Source: QFOX01 sp033763655 (GTDB lineage Bacteria; Pseudomonadota; Alphaproteobacteria; Rickettsiales; UBA3002). From it: a DNA stretch of 14,781 bases. Shown piece after piece: positions 7,918 through 14,595 of the stretch (the first letter of the stretch is position 1; every line of letters starts with the position of its first letter). A model generated the notes under the pieces. The model saw only the letters and a list, made by a program, of their open reading frames with translations, did not search any database and was not told the origin of the DNA. Where the stretch lies: contig JANRKD010000023.1 of the NCBI GenBank assembly GCA_033763655.1, positions 1 to 14,781 of the forward strand, given 5' to 3'. The position numbers and the translations under genes were made by a program.

Positions 7918-8885
7918 AAACACCGGATTTCTGGCCATCGCGCGGGCTGAGCAGTACCCTGCTGCTACCCGCCGCCTGCCTGTACGGCATCGGGGCATGG
8001 GCCGACCGCCGCTTCACCACCCCGAAACGGGCGCCGCTGCCGGTGATTTCCATCGGCAACGTCACCGCCGGTGGCGCGGGTAAAACCCCCACCACCCTCG
8101 CATTACTGCCCATCCTGCGTGCCATGGGTCACACGCCGCATATCCTCACCAGGGGCTATAAAGCTACCGCACGCGTGGCGCACCGCGTGCGCGAAGGCGA
8201 TGCCTGGCAAACCGTCGGCGACGAAGCGCTGCTGCTGGCCGCCGCCGCACCCACCTGGGTCGGTCGCGACCGGGCGGCCTCGGCACATGCCGCCGCGCGC
8301 GATGGTGCCACCGTGCTCCTCTGCGACGACGCACTGCAACACCACGCGCTACATAAAGATATCTCGCTGCTTGTCATCGACGGCGCGTATGGTCTGGGCA
8401 ATGGCCGCCTCCTGCCCGCAGGCCCACTGCGCGAGCCGCTCGCGCACGCCGCCGCCCGCTGCGATGCGGTGGCCTTGATCGGCGAGGATACCCAGCAACT
8501 GGCCCGCCGCCTCACGCTGCCGGTGTTTGCAGCGCAACTTGTGCCCGCCGCTGACACCGCCTTTCTTACCGGAAAACGCTGGCTGGCCTTCGCCGGGATT
8601 GGCCGCCCCGAGAAGTTTTTCGCCAGCCTGCGCGCGGCAGGTGCCGACCTCACCGCCACCCGCACCTTCGCCGACCACCACGCCTACCGCGCCGACGAAC
8701 TGGCCGCATTGCAGGTCGAAGCGAAGGCCGAAAATGCGCAGCTCATCACCACCTGCAAGGATGCGGTGAAACTCCCGCCACCGTTTGCCGCGACGGTCGC
8801 CACCCTGCCGGTCGCCCTCACTTTTTCCGACCCGGCAGCACTCGGCCAACTGCTTGCCCGCCACCTGCCGCAACGCCCATCTTGA
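7914..8885 (+). CDS. lpxK: Tetraacyldisaccharide 4'-kinase
   Basis: A 323-residue membrane-associated P-loop kinase that phosphorylates the 4' position of the lipid A disaccharide, giving lipid IVA. Residues about 15-30 form the hydrophobic N-terminal helix. Then come VISIGNVTAGGAGKTPTT (44-61) with the Walker A element, LTRGY (78-82), VGDEALLLA (101-109), and GRLLPAGPLREP (164-175), all typical of LpxK. The usual DDGxQH segment reads DDALQHH here (138-144), keeping both Asp but with Ala for Gly. ATG 7914 is chosen because it overlaps the waaA stop as ATGA; an in-frame ATG at 7884 lies inside waaA and adds only ten residues without family likeness. Length is normal. Confidence 0.94.
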   Translation: MKTPDFWPSRGLSSTLLLPAACLYGIGAWADRRFTTPKRAPLPVISIGNVTAGGAGKTPTTLALLPILRAMGHTPHILTRGYKATARVAHRVREGDAWQTVGDEALLLAAAAPTWVGRDRAASAHAAARDGATVLLCDDALQHHALHKDISLLVIDGAYGLGNGRLLPAGPLREPLAHAAARCDAVALIGEDTQQLARRLTLPVFAAQLVPAADTAFLTGKRWLAFAGIGRPEKFFASLRAAGADLTATRTFADHHAYRADELAALQVEAKAENAQLITTCKDAVKLPPPFAATVATLPVALTFSDPAALGQLLARHLPQRPS

Positions 8886-8910
8886 TTTTTACCGGGATTG
8901 GCCACATATA
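8882..8910 (+). promoter_or_regulatory. Promoter-like sequence, apparently leaderless, for the small membrane gene
   Basis: TTGATT (8882-8887) and CATATA (8905-8910) are separated by exactly 17 bases and resemble the alphaproteobacterial TTGAC-N17-CTATAT consensus. The -10-like box ends six bases before ATG 8917, which places the expected transcription start at or next to the A of the ATG. No Shine-Dalgarno is present. The -35-like box overlaps the lpxK stop codon. Confidence 0.55.
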
Positions 8911-8916
8911 GACGCC

Positions 8917-9264
8917 ATGAACCCCTTCCTGCTGTTTCTGCTCGCCATCCTTTCGCCCCTCGTGCTGGCGACGGCGATGCTCGTACCGCCCTATGTCGCC
9001 ATTGCCGCCGCTTCCTACATTATTTACTATAAGAGCGGCGCACCGCACCCACTGGCCGATAAACTTGGGGATGTCTTTTACATGATCGATGTCTACACCC
9101 AGCTCTTCACCCAATGGTCGCACCATATCATGGAAACCAGCCTGTTCAGCTATGCCCTGCCGCTGCTGCTGATTCCGATTTTCGGCATCATGCTCTCGCT
9201 CTGGCTGAGCGGTAAAATTGCCAGCAAGCTCAAGGATATTTTCCAACTGGGTGTGGCGCATTAG
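8917..9264 (+). CDS. Small uncharacterised membrane protein
   Basis: A 115-residue protein that I do not recognise. It starts MNPFLLFLLAILSPLVLATA and has a long hydrophobic N-terminal region (about 3-38, ending SYIIYYK) that may be one long or two short segments. A polar middle (about 40-76) includes HPLADKLGDVFYMIDVYTQL and the pair HH (69-70). A second hydrophobic stretch (about 77-98, YALPLLLIPIFGIMLSLWL) is followed by a Lys-containing tail. There is no lipobox and no cysteine. The start at 8917 is preferred over in-frame upstream starts that lie inside lpxK in another frame, because a promoter-like sequence sits immediately before it. It stands behind lpxK and converges on xseA. An envelope role is an inference from position only. 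Confidence 0.7.
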   Translation: MNPFLLFLLAILSPLVLATAMLVPPYVAIAAASYIIYYKSGAPHPLADKLGDVFYMIDVYTQLFTQWSHHIMETSLFSYALPLLLIPIFGIMLSLWLSGKIASKLKDIFQLGVAH

Positions 9265-9271
9265 GCGCGCA

Positions 9272-9286
9272 GTCAGCCACTCTGAC
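9272..9286. repeat. Short inverted repeat between convergent genes
   Basis: GTCAG (9272-9276) and CTGAC (9282-9286) pair around a five-base loop in the 44-base gap between the small membrane gene and xseA. There is no T-run on either side, so terminator function is doubtful. Confidence 0.25.
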
Positions 9287-9308
9287 GGATGCTGTTTACC
9301 GACGACAT

Positions 9309-10658
9309 CTAATCATCGAACAGACCCGGCTGGGTAGACGGTTTCTTTTGGCGGCGCGGTTTTGTCGCAGGCGAAGACGCCCCATGACCCGCCGTCACCA
9401 GCCGTTCTCCGTCATAAAACTGCAGCGTCAGCCGGGCATGTTCCGGCATCGCCGCCGCTGAGGTCACCAGCGTCCCGGCGGTATCTTTCACCAGCACAAA
9501 GCCGCGCTTCATCACCGCCAGCACGTTGAGCGAGGCGAGCATGCCCGCCAAATGCTGCACCCGCTGTTCCTGCCTGAGCAACATTTCGCGCAGCAACCCC
9601 GGGCTTAGCCCCGCCGCCATCCGTTGTATGCTTTCTTCGCGCATACGCAGGCTGCGTGGCAAGGCCAGCGCAAGGCGTTCGCCCAAGCCGTCGAGCGCCT
9701 GCTCCATCCCCGCCACCCATTGCTGCGGGCGCGGCAACCCACGGGCGAGGCCCTGAATACGCTCGCTGTAAAACGCCAGCAGCTTACGCGCCGCACCATG
9801 ATGGGCGGCGGATACTTGTTCCAGCCGCGTCAGTAATTCGGCGCGCACCGGCACGGCGATTTCCGCCGCCGCCGTCGGGGTTGGCGCACGTTTATCGGCA
9901 GCATAATCGATCAGCGTCGTGTCGGTTTCGTGCCCCACTGCCGAGATGAGCGGAATTGCGGAAGCCGCCGCCGCGCGCACCACCACTTCCTCGTTGAAGG
10001 CCCATAAATCTTCGATCGACCCGCCGCCACGCGCGACAATCAGCACATCCGGACGCCGCGCATCGCCCACCGGAAGGGCGTTGAACCCGGCGATAGCGGC
10101 GGCGATTTTTTCCGCCGCGCCCTGCCCTTGCACAGGTACGGGCCAGAGGATGACATGGCGGGCAAAGCGTTCACCGATCCGGTGCAGCATATCGCGGATA
10201 ACCGCCCCCGTCGGCGAGGTAACAATCCCGATGACGTTGGGTAAGAAAGGAATCTCCTGCTTGCGCGCGGGGTCGAACAACCCTTCCTTCGCGAGCGCTG
10301 CCTTGCGCTGTTCGAGCATCGCCATCAACGCGCCGATGCCTGCGGGTTCGAGGGATTCGATGACGAGCTGGTATTTCGACGCCCCGGGATAGGTGGTGAG
10401 GCGCCCGGTGGCGATGACCTCCATCCCCGCCTCGGGTTTGTGCGCCAGCTTCGCCAGCGTTCCCTTCCAGCAGACGGCGTCGAGCACCGCCTTATCGTCC
10501 TTCATGGTAATGTAGGCGTGGCCGCTGGCGGCGTTGATGCCGACCTTGCTCAACTCGCCTCGCACGCGCACATAGCCGAACGTTTCCTCGACCATGCGCT
10601 TCACATGACCGGCGATTTCACTGACCGAATATTCGGGCTGGTTTGGGATGAAGTTCAT
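9309..10658 (-). CDS. xseA: Exodeoxyribonuclease VII large subunit
   Basis: A 449-residue catalytic subunit of exonuclease VII, which with several XseB subunits degrades single-stranded DNA from both ends. The N-terminal OB-fold (about 8-103) starts YSVSEIAGHVKRMVEE. The catalytic domain has IVTSPTGAVIRD (145-156), the glycine-rich VARGGGSIEDLWAFNEE (208-224) and AVGHETDTTLIDYAADKRAP (240-259) followed by TPTAAAE. A long coiled segment (about 270-385) follows, then a basic tail KPRRQKKPSTQPGLFDD. The ATG at complement 10656-10658 is the family start; the frame stays open far upstream but there it is antisense to purD and shows no similarity. No Shine-Dalgarno is visible. xseB is not in the window. 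The divergent xseA/purD neighbourhood is familiar from alphaproteobacteria. Confidence 0.95.
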   Translation of the reverse strand: MNFIPNQPEYSVSEIAGHVKRMVEETFGYVRVRGELSKVGINAASGHAYITMKDDKAVLDAVCWKGTLAKLAHKPEAGMEVIATGRLTTYPGASKYQLVIESLEPAGIGALMAMLEQRKAALAKEGLFDPARKQEIPFLPNVIGIVTSPTGAVIRDMLHRIGERFARHVILWPVPVQGQGAAEKIAAAIAGFNALPVGDARRPDVLIVARGGGSIEDLWAFNEEVVVRAAAASAIPLISAVGHETDTTLIDYAADKRAPTPTAAAEIAVPVRAELLTRLEQVSAAHHGAARKLLAFYSERIQGLARGLPRPQQWVAGMEQALDGLGERLALALPRSLRMREESIQRMAAGLSPGLLREMLLRQEQRVQHLAGMLASLNVLAVMKRGFVLVKDTAGTLVTSAAAMPEHARLTLQFYDGERLVTAGHGASSPATKPRRQKKPSTQPGLFDD

Positions 10659-10666
10659 GCCCGAAA

Positions 10667-10695
10667 CTCTAACGCCATTTTTTTTGCCATGCCAG
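10667..10695 (-). promoter_or_regulatory. Speculative xseA promoter
   Basis: Read on the minus strand, CTGGCA (complement 10690-10695) and TTAGAG (complement 10667-10672) are 17 bases apart. The -10-like box ends eight bases before the xseA ATG, again consistent with a leaderless start. The hexamers are poor matches. Confidence 0.2.
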
Positions 10696-10709
10696 CGTAA
10701 AGCTGGCAT
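10689..10709. repeat. Palindrome in the xseA-purD divergent spacer
   Basis: ATGCCAGC (10689-10696) and GCTGGCAT (10702-10709) are perfect eight-base arms around GTAAA. A T-run of eight (10678-10685) flanks it on the left, which is the wrong side for a plus-strand terminator, and the minus strand carries A there. It is therefore either an operator-like site or a copy of a dispersed palindromic repeat. A partial third copy of the motif (CCGGCAT, 10710-10716) follows. Confidence 0.6.
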
Positions 10710-10730
10710 CCGGCATGAACGCATGATAAA
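10703..10730 (+). promoter_or_regulatory. Speculative purD promoter
   Basis: CTGGCA (10703-10708, in the right palindrome arm) and GATAAA (10725-10730) are 16 bases apart, each matching four of six consensus bases. They would give a leader of roughly 40 bases carrying the purD Shine-Dalgarno. Confidence 0.25.
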
Positions 10731-10775
10731 TGAAAGGCGGGAGAAGCTTTCGCTGGTAGGACAAGGGAGAAATTC

Positions 10776-12029
10776 GTGCATATTCTGGTCATCGGTTCGG
10801 GCGGGCGCGAGCATGCGCTGGTAAAAGCCCTTCTGCGCAGCGCCTCCACCAGCTCCGTCACCTGTTCTCCCGGCAATGCAGGCATCGCCGCCGACGTGCC
10901 GTGCATCGCCATTGCAGGCAACGACGCGACCGTGGATTACTGCCGCATCCACGCCATTGACCTGGTAGTGGTCGGCCCCGAGCAACCGCTGGTCGATGGG
11001 CTGGCCGATGCATTGCGCAGCGCGGGCATCGCGGTGTTTGGCCCCTGCGCAGCGGGCGCACAGCTCGAAGCCAGCAAGGATTTCACCAAGAAGCTTTGCG
11101 ACAAATATTCCATCCCGACGGCACGTTACGCCACGTTCGACAACCGCACCGCCGCGTTCGAATATATCTACACGCACGGCGCGCCGATTGTGGTGAAGGC
11201 CGATGGCCTCGCGGCAGGCAAGGGCGTCACCGTTGCCATGACCCCCAAAGAAGCGGTGGATGCAGTCGATGCCTGTTTCGACGGCGCGTTTGGCGAAGCG
11301 GGCGCACGCGTCGTCATCGAGGAATACATGGAGGGTCAAGAAGCGAGTTTCTTCGCCCTGTGCGACGGCACCCAAGCCGTGCTATTTGCCTCGGCGCAGG
11401 ACCACAAGCGCGCCTTCGATGGCGACAAAGGCCCCAACACTGGCGGTATGGGCACGTATTCGCCTGCCCCTGTCATGGATGCCGCCATGAACGCGCGCGT
11501 GATGCGCGAGATTATCGAACCGACTTTGCGCGGATTAATCGCCGAAGGCATCCCGTATATCGGTGTGCTGTTTGCCGGGCTGATGCTGACCAAAGACGGC
11601 CCGAAGCTCATCGAATACAATGCCCGCTTTGGTGACCCCGAAACGCAAACCATGCTCGCCCGCTTCGATGGCGACCTTGCGGCGCTGTTGCTCAGTTGCG
11701 CGCAAGGCGAACTCGATGACGCGCAGCTCCGCTTTAGCGACGAGGCCGCTGTCTGCGTCGTCATGGCGGCGAAGGGCTACCCCGCGACGTTTGAAAAAGG
11801 CACCGTCATCCGCGGGCTGGCGGAAGCGGCGGCGACGGAGGGCGTCAGCATCCTGCACGCAGGCACCGCCGAACGCGACGGCGTCCTTGTCTCCAACGGT
11901 GGCCGCGTGCTCAACATCGTCGCTACCGCACCGACCCTCGCCAAGGCGCGCACACGGGCCTATGCCGCGATTGAGAAAATTGACTGGCCGGAAGGGTTCT
12001 GCCGCACGGACATCGCCGCGCGCACTTAG
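10776..12029 (+). CDS. purD: Phosphoribosylamine-glycine ligase (GAR synthetase)
   Basis: A 417-residue ATP-grasp enzyme of purine synthesis that joins phosphoribosylamine and glycine to glycinamide ribonucleotide. It has the N-terminal GSGGREHAL (7-15), VVVGPEQPLVDG (64-75), KDFTKKL, the ATP-binding KADGLAAGKGV (141-151), DHKRAFDGDKGPNTGGMGTYSP (209-230), and the metal-binding YNARFGDPETQ. Length is standard. It starts with GTG at 10776, supported by a strong AAGGGAGA (10763-10770) five bases upstream; MHILVIG is the expected family start. The stop TAG overlaps the yciB stop on the other strand by four bases, with no terminator visible between them. Confidence 0.97.
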   Translation: MHILVIGSGGREHALVKALLRSASTSSVTCSPGNAGIAADVPCIAIAGNDATVDYCRIHAIDLVVVGPEQPLVDGLADALRSAGIAVFGPCAAGAQLEASKDFTKKLCDKYSIPTARYATFDNRTAAFEYIYTHGAPIVVKADGLAAGKGVTVAMTPKEAVDAVDACFDGAFGEAGARVVIEEYMEGQEASFFALCDGTQAVLFASAQDHKRAFDGDKGPNTGGMGTYSPAPVMDAAMNARVMREIIEPTLRGLIAEGIPYIGVLFAGLMLTKDGPKLIEYNARFGDPETQTMLARFDGDLAALLLSCAQGELDDAQLRFSDEAAVCVVMAAKGYPATFEKGTVIRGLAEAAATEGVSILHAGTAERDGVLVSNGGRVLNIVATAPTLAKARTRAYAAIEKIDWPEGFCRTDIAART

Positions 12030-12592
12030 GGCTTATAGCGTTCGACCACGCGAAACTGGCTGATAGCAAAGGCAATCGTCAGGGTGAACATGCCAAACAC
12101 TTTGAAATTGACCCAGAACTCGGTGGAGAAATTCCGCCAGATAGTTTCGTTAAGCGCCGCGAGAAACAGGAAGAAAAACCCCCAGCGGCGCGAGAGCACA
12201 CGCCAGCCCTCGTCGGTCAGCGTGAACGCCATATCGAGCACATATTTCAGCAGCCCGCGTTTGTAGATCAGCACCCCGCCGAGCAATATCGCCGCGAACA
12301 CGAGATTAACTACCGTCGGTTTCATTTTAATGAATTGCTCGTTGTGGAAGGCAACGCTTAAGCCGCCCAGCACCATCACCAACCCGCCCGAAATCAGCGG
12401 TGCCAGCGCCAGCTTACGTTCGACGGCGTAAATCACCGCAATACTAAACGCGGTGGCCACCATCAGTGCCAGCGTGGCGCTCAGCACATCGCCCAGCTTG
12501 AAGGCGGCAAAAAACACCGCAAGCGGTGCAAAATCGAGAATGAGCTTAACGCCCGGGTTCAGTTTGCCGCTCATGTGTGCTGCTTTAACCAT
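12026..12592 (-). CDS. yciB: Intracellular septation protein A family (YciB) inner-membrane protein
   Basis: A 188-residue polytopic inner-membrane protein of the YciB/IspZ family, linked to cell-envelope synthesis and division, without known enzymatic activity. There are about five hydrophobic segments (residues about 18-32, 36-57, 63-82, 93-112 and 137-178, the last probably two). Family motifs seen are HNEQFIKMKPTVVN (83-96) and LNETIWRNFSTEFWVNFKVFG (147-167). Two ATGs are possible, at complement 12592 and complement 12574 (MSGKLNPG). Neither has a well-spaced Shine-Dalgarno, so the start is uncertain by six residues. It diverges from phoB and ends tail to tail with purD, overlapping by four bases. 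Confidence 0.92.
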   Translation of the reverse strand: MVKAAHMSGKLNPGVKLILDFAPLAVFFAAFKLGDVLSATLALMVATAFSIAVIYAVERKLALAPLISGGLVMVLGGLSVAFHNEQFIKMKPTVVNLVFAAILLGGVLIYKRGLLKYVLDMAFTLTDEGWRVLSRRWGFFFLFLAALNETIWRNFSTEFWVNFKVFGMFTLTIAFAISQFRVVERYKP

Positions 12593-12613
12593 GCCTTAAG
12601 AATTTACGTCTAT

Positions 12614-12620
12614 AAGGAGG
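12614..12620 (+). promoter_or_regulatory. Strong Shine-Dalgarno not aligned with the phoB frame
   Basis: AAGGAGG lies five bases before an ATG at 12626. That ATG opens a 58-codon frame (12626-12802) different from phoB and overlapping its first 109 bases. The peptide start is MTQNPLTCKWHCHLILANWG. It has no family likeness and may be a leader ORF. Confidence 0.5.
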
Positions 12621-12625
12621 GAGTA

Positions 12626-12802
12626 ATGACGCAAAATCCGTTGACGTGCAAGTGGCACTGTCATCTGATACTTGCAAACTGGGGAGCACTCTCATGGCCG
12701 CACCGAAAGCCGACGCAAAAACCAAAATCCTCATCGTCGAGGATGAAGTGGCGATTGTCACCTTGCTGCGCTACAACCTCGAAAAAGAGGGCTACGCCGT
12801 GA
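12626..12802 (+). other. Candidate upstream/leader ORF overlapping phoB
   Basis: A 58-codon frame with the best Shine-Dalgarno in the window (AAGGAGG, 12614-12620). Beyond codon 22 it is a shadow of phoB in another frame and becomes basic and serine-rich, unlike a folded protein. If translated, its importance is probably the act of translation across the inverted repeat (12647-12676) before the phoB start, not the peptide. A chance occurrence remains possible. Confidence 0.3.
12647..12676 (+). repeat. Inverted repeat with a Pho-box-like half site upstream of phoB
   Basis: TGCAAGT (12647-12653) and ACTTGCA (12670-12676) are perfect seven-base arms 16 bases apart. Between them lies CTGTCAT (12658-12664), identical to one half of the Pho box direct repeat. 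A second half-site at 11-base spacing is not present on either side. It ends four bases before the phoB Shine-Dalgarno (12681-12686). It could be an operator, or an RNA hairpin. Confidence 0.45.
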
Positions 12803-13446
12803 TTTCAACCGGCGATGGCGAGGAAGCGGTCAACCTCGTAAAAGAGCACCGCCCGGATATTATCGTCCTCGACTGGATGCTGCCGGGAATGACCGGGGTC
12901 GAGGTCTGCAAACATATCCGCTGGAATCAGGATCTGAAAAACACGCCGATCATTATGCTTTCGGCGCGTGGCGAAGAGGGCGACCGCATCCGTGGTCTGG
13001 ATTCCGGAGCGGATGATTACATGGTCAAACCGTTCTCGCCGCCGGAGCTTATTTCACGCATCAAGGCGGTGTTCCGCCGCATCCGCCCTTCCTTATCGGA
13101 AAAAATGCTCGAATTTGCGGGCATCGTGATGGACCTCACCTCACACAAAACCACGCGCGACGGGGCGGAAGTGCATCTGTCACCGACCGAGTTTTCGCTG
13201 CTGAAATACCTGATGGAACATCCGGGCCGCGTCTTTTCGCGCGAGCAGTTGCTCGATTCCGTCTGGGGCCACGATATTTACGTCGAGCTGCGCACGGTGG
13301 ATGTGCATGTGCGCCGCTTGCGCAAAGGCCTCGATTATGATGGCAATCAGCCCGATATGATCCGCACCGTGCGCTCGGCGGGTTATGCGCTGGAAGAAAA
13401 CACCGCTGGCGAGAAATTTGCCGATGAAGAAGTCGAGCTAAAGTAG
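12694..13446 (+). CDS. phoB: OmpR/PhoB-family response regulator, PhoB-like
   Basis: A 250-residue two-component transcription regulator. The receiver domain (about 10-130) has acidic Glu16-Asp17 (VEDE), phosphoacceptor Asp60 (VLDWMLPG), Ser90 (MLSARGEE) and Lys112 (MVKPFSPPEL). The C-terminal winged-helix DNA-binding domain (about 138-235) contains LSPTEFSLLKYLMEHPGRVF and the recognition helix TVDVHVRRLRKGL, with the closing IRTVRSAGYAL. The DWMLPG receiver and RIRPSL linker fit PhoB, the phosphate-starvation regulator, but the cognate kinase and pst genes are not in the window. A tail of about 15 acidic residues (GEKFADEEVELK) follows. ATG 12694 is chosen because GGGGAG (12681-12686) lies seven bases upstream; an in-frame GTG at 12646 would add 16 residues of no family likeness. 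It ends overlapping cca by nine bases on the opposite strand. Confidence 0.9.
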   Translation: MAAPKADAKTKILIVEDEVAIVTLLRYNLEKEGYAVISTGDGEEAVNLVKEHRPDIIVLDWMLPGMTGVEVCKHIRWNQDLKNTPIIMLSARGEEGDRIRGLDSGADDYMVKPFSPPELISRIKAVFRRIRPSLSEKMLEFAGIVMDLTSHKTTRDGAEVHLSPTEFSLLKYLMEHPGRVFSREQLLDSVWGHDIYVELRTVDVHVRRLRKGLDYDGNQPDMIRTVRSAGYALEENTAGEKFADEEVELK

Positions 13447-14595
13447 CGCAAGCAGCGCGTCTTTGCTGAGCATATAATCGCTTTTTTCCCAGGCTTCTTC
13501 TAGTGCCGAAAGCTGCGCGCCCAGCGCTTTGCCGGGGGTTATGCCCGCTGCGATCAAATCATGGCCACCAATGGGGAATATCGGCGGCTCCCATGCGCGG
13601 GCAAGCGCTATCGCCGGACTATAATCACCGCCACTAAGCGCTGCATCGCACACCGCCAGCCATATAAAATGCTCTGCGCCGATTTTTCGAATCAGTTTTT
13701 TTTGTTCTCTGCTATCAGACGTAATCGCGCCGCAATAAAACAGCAATGTATGGAGTGTTTTTTGCATGTCACGGGAAAGTCGCAGGCGCTCACACAGCGC
13801 CTCTAGCTGATCGGGAGCGCATACGGCAAGCCGAAGCTTCACATAGGCGGGTACATTTTCTAGGCGCGAAAACGGCGCGGTGCTGGTGATGTCAAATCCC
13901 AAAATTTCCTGCAAAACGCCTTGCTCGCGCATCAATTCCAGCGTGGTGTGGCTGCCCGGTATGGCAAGCAGCTTCAACATCTCCTGCTGCAAGCGCTCAC
14001 CCGATAAACCTGCGATCATTTTTTTGGCGCGCACACATGCGACAAGCGCCGCACTATCGGGCGCGCCTTTTCCAAAGCGTGCATAAAATCGAAAAAACCG
14101 CAAGATTCGCAGCGCGTCTTCAGCTATACGATCATCGGCATCACCAATAAAACGCACGCGCCCAGCCAGCGCATCTTCTCTGCCTCCAACCGCATCAAAC
14201 AGCTCGCCGCTCGCGCTCATATACAGCGCGTTCATGGTAAAATCGCGGCGCTGGGCGTCTTGCTGCCAGTCATCGGTAAACGCAACCTCGGCATGGCGGC
14301 CATCGCAGGCCATATCTTTGCGCAGCGTCGTAATTTCAAAATGCTGGCCGTCAATCAACGCCGTGATCGTACCATGCGCGATGCCAGTGGGAATGGCGCG
14401 AATGCCCGCACGCTCCAGCAACGCCATCGTATGCTCGGGCAGCAGCGTCGTCGCGCAATCAATATCCGATACGTTAAGTCCAAGCAGGCTATCGCGCACG
14501 CAGCCACCGACAAAACGCAGAGCTTCTGGCAGCGCCTTATAGGCAGCAATGAGTGCCTGCGTCTGCGGCCATTCTATCCAAGATGGTACGCTCAT
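13438..14595 (-). CDS. cca: CCA-adding enzyme / poly(A) polymerase family nucleotidyltransferase
   Basis: A 385-residue class II nucleotidyltransferase that builds or repairs the 3' CCA end of tRNA. Head domain: RFVGGCVRDSLLG (27-39), the catalytic carboxylates DID (44-46), GIAHGTITAL (71-80), ITTLRKD (88-94). The nucleotide-selecting segment is RRDFTMNALY (116-125), and RIAEDALRILRFFRFYARFG (156-175) gives the RNA-binding helix region. The C-terminal part (about 180-385) is helical and less conserved. CCA-adding and poly(A) polymerases cannot be told apart from these motifs; CCA activity is inferred from the neighbourhood and from the need for it. The start ATG overlaps the stop of the upstream gene as ATGA, so they are coupled. 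The gene is less GC-rich in places (for example 13690-13750) than its neighbours. Confidence 0.93.
   Translation of the reverse strand: MSVPSWIEWPQTQALIAAYKALPEALRFVGGCVRDSLLGLNVSDIDCATTLLPEHTMALLERAGIRAIPTGIAHGTITALIDGQHFEITTLRKDMACDGRHAEVAFTDDWQQDAQRRDFTMNALYMSASGELFDAVGGREDALAGRVRFIGDADDRIAEDALRILRFFRFYARFGKGAPDSAALVACVRAKKMIAGLSGERLQQEMLKLLAIPGSHTTLELMREQGVLQEILGFDITSTAPFSRLENVPAYVKLRLAVCAPDQLEALCERLRLSRDMQKTLHTLLFYCGAITSDSREQKKLIRKIGAEHFIWLAVCDAALSGGDYSPAIALARAWEPPIFPIGGHDLIAAGITPGKALGAQLSALEEAWEKSDYMLSKDALLALL

Noticed and set aside
9272..9286. Bidirectional terminator between the small membrane gene and xseA
   Set aside because: The stem is five bases and no T-run follows on either strand; it is kept only as a weak inverted repeat.
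10659..11375. Long upstream extension of the xseA frame (to 688 codons)
   Set aside because: It is antisense to purD, shows no exonuclease similarity, and the family start MNFIPNQPEYSVSEI is at 10658.
12659..12675. Complete Pho box upstream of phoB
   Set aside because: Only one CTGTCAT half is present; the expected second copy at 11-base spacing reads TACTTGC.
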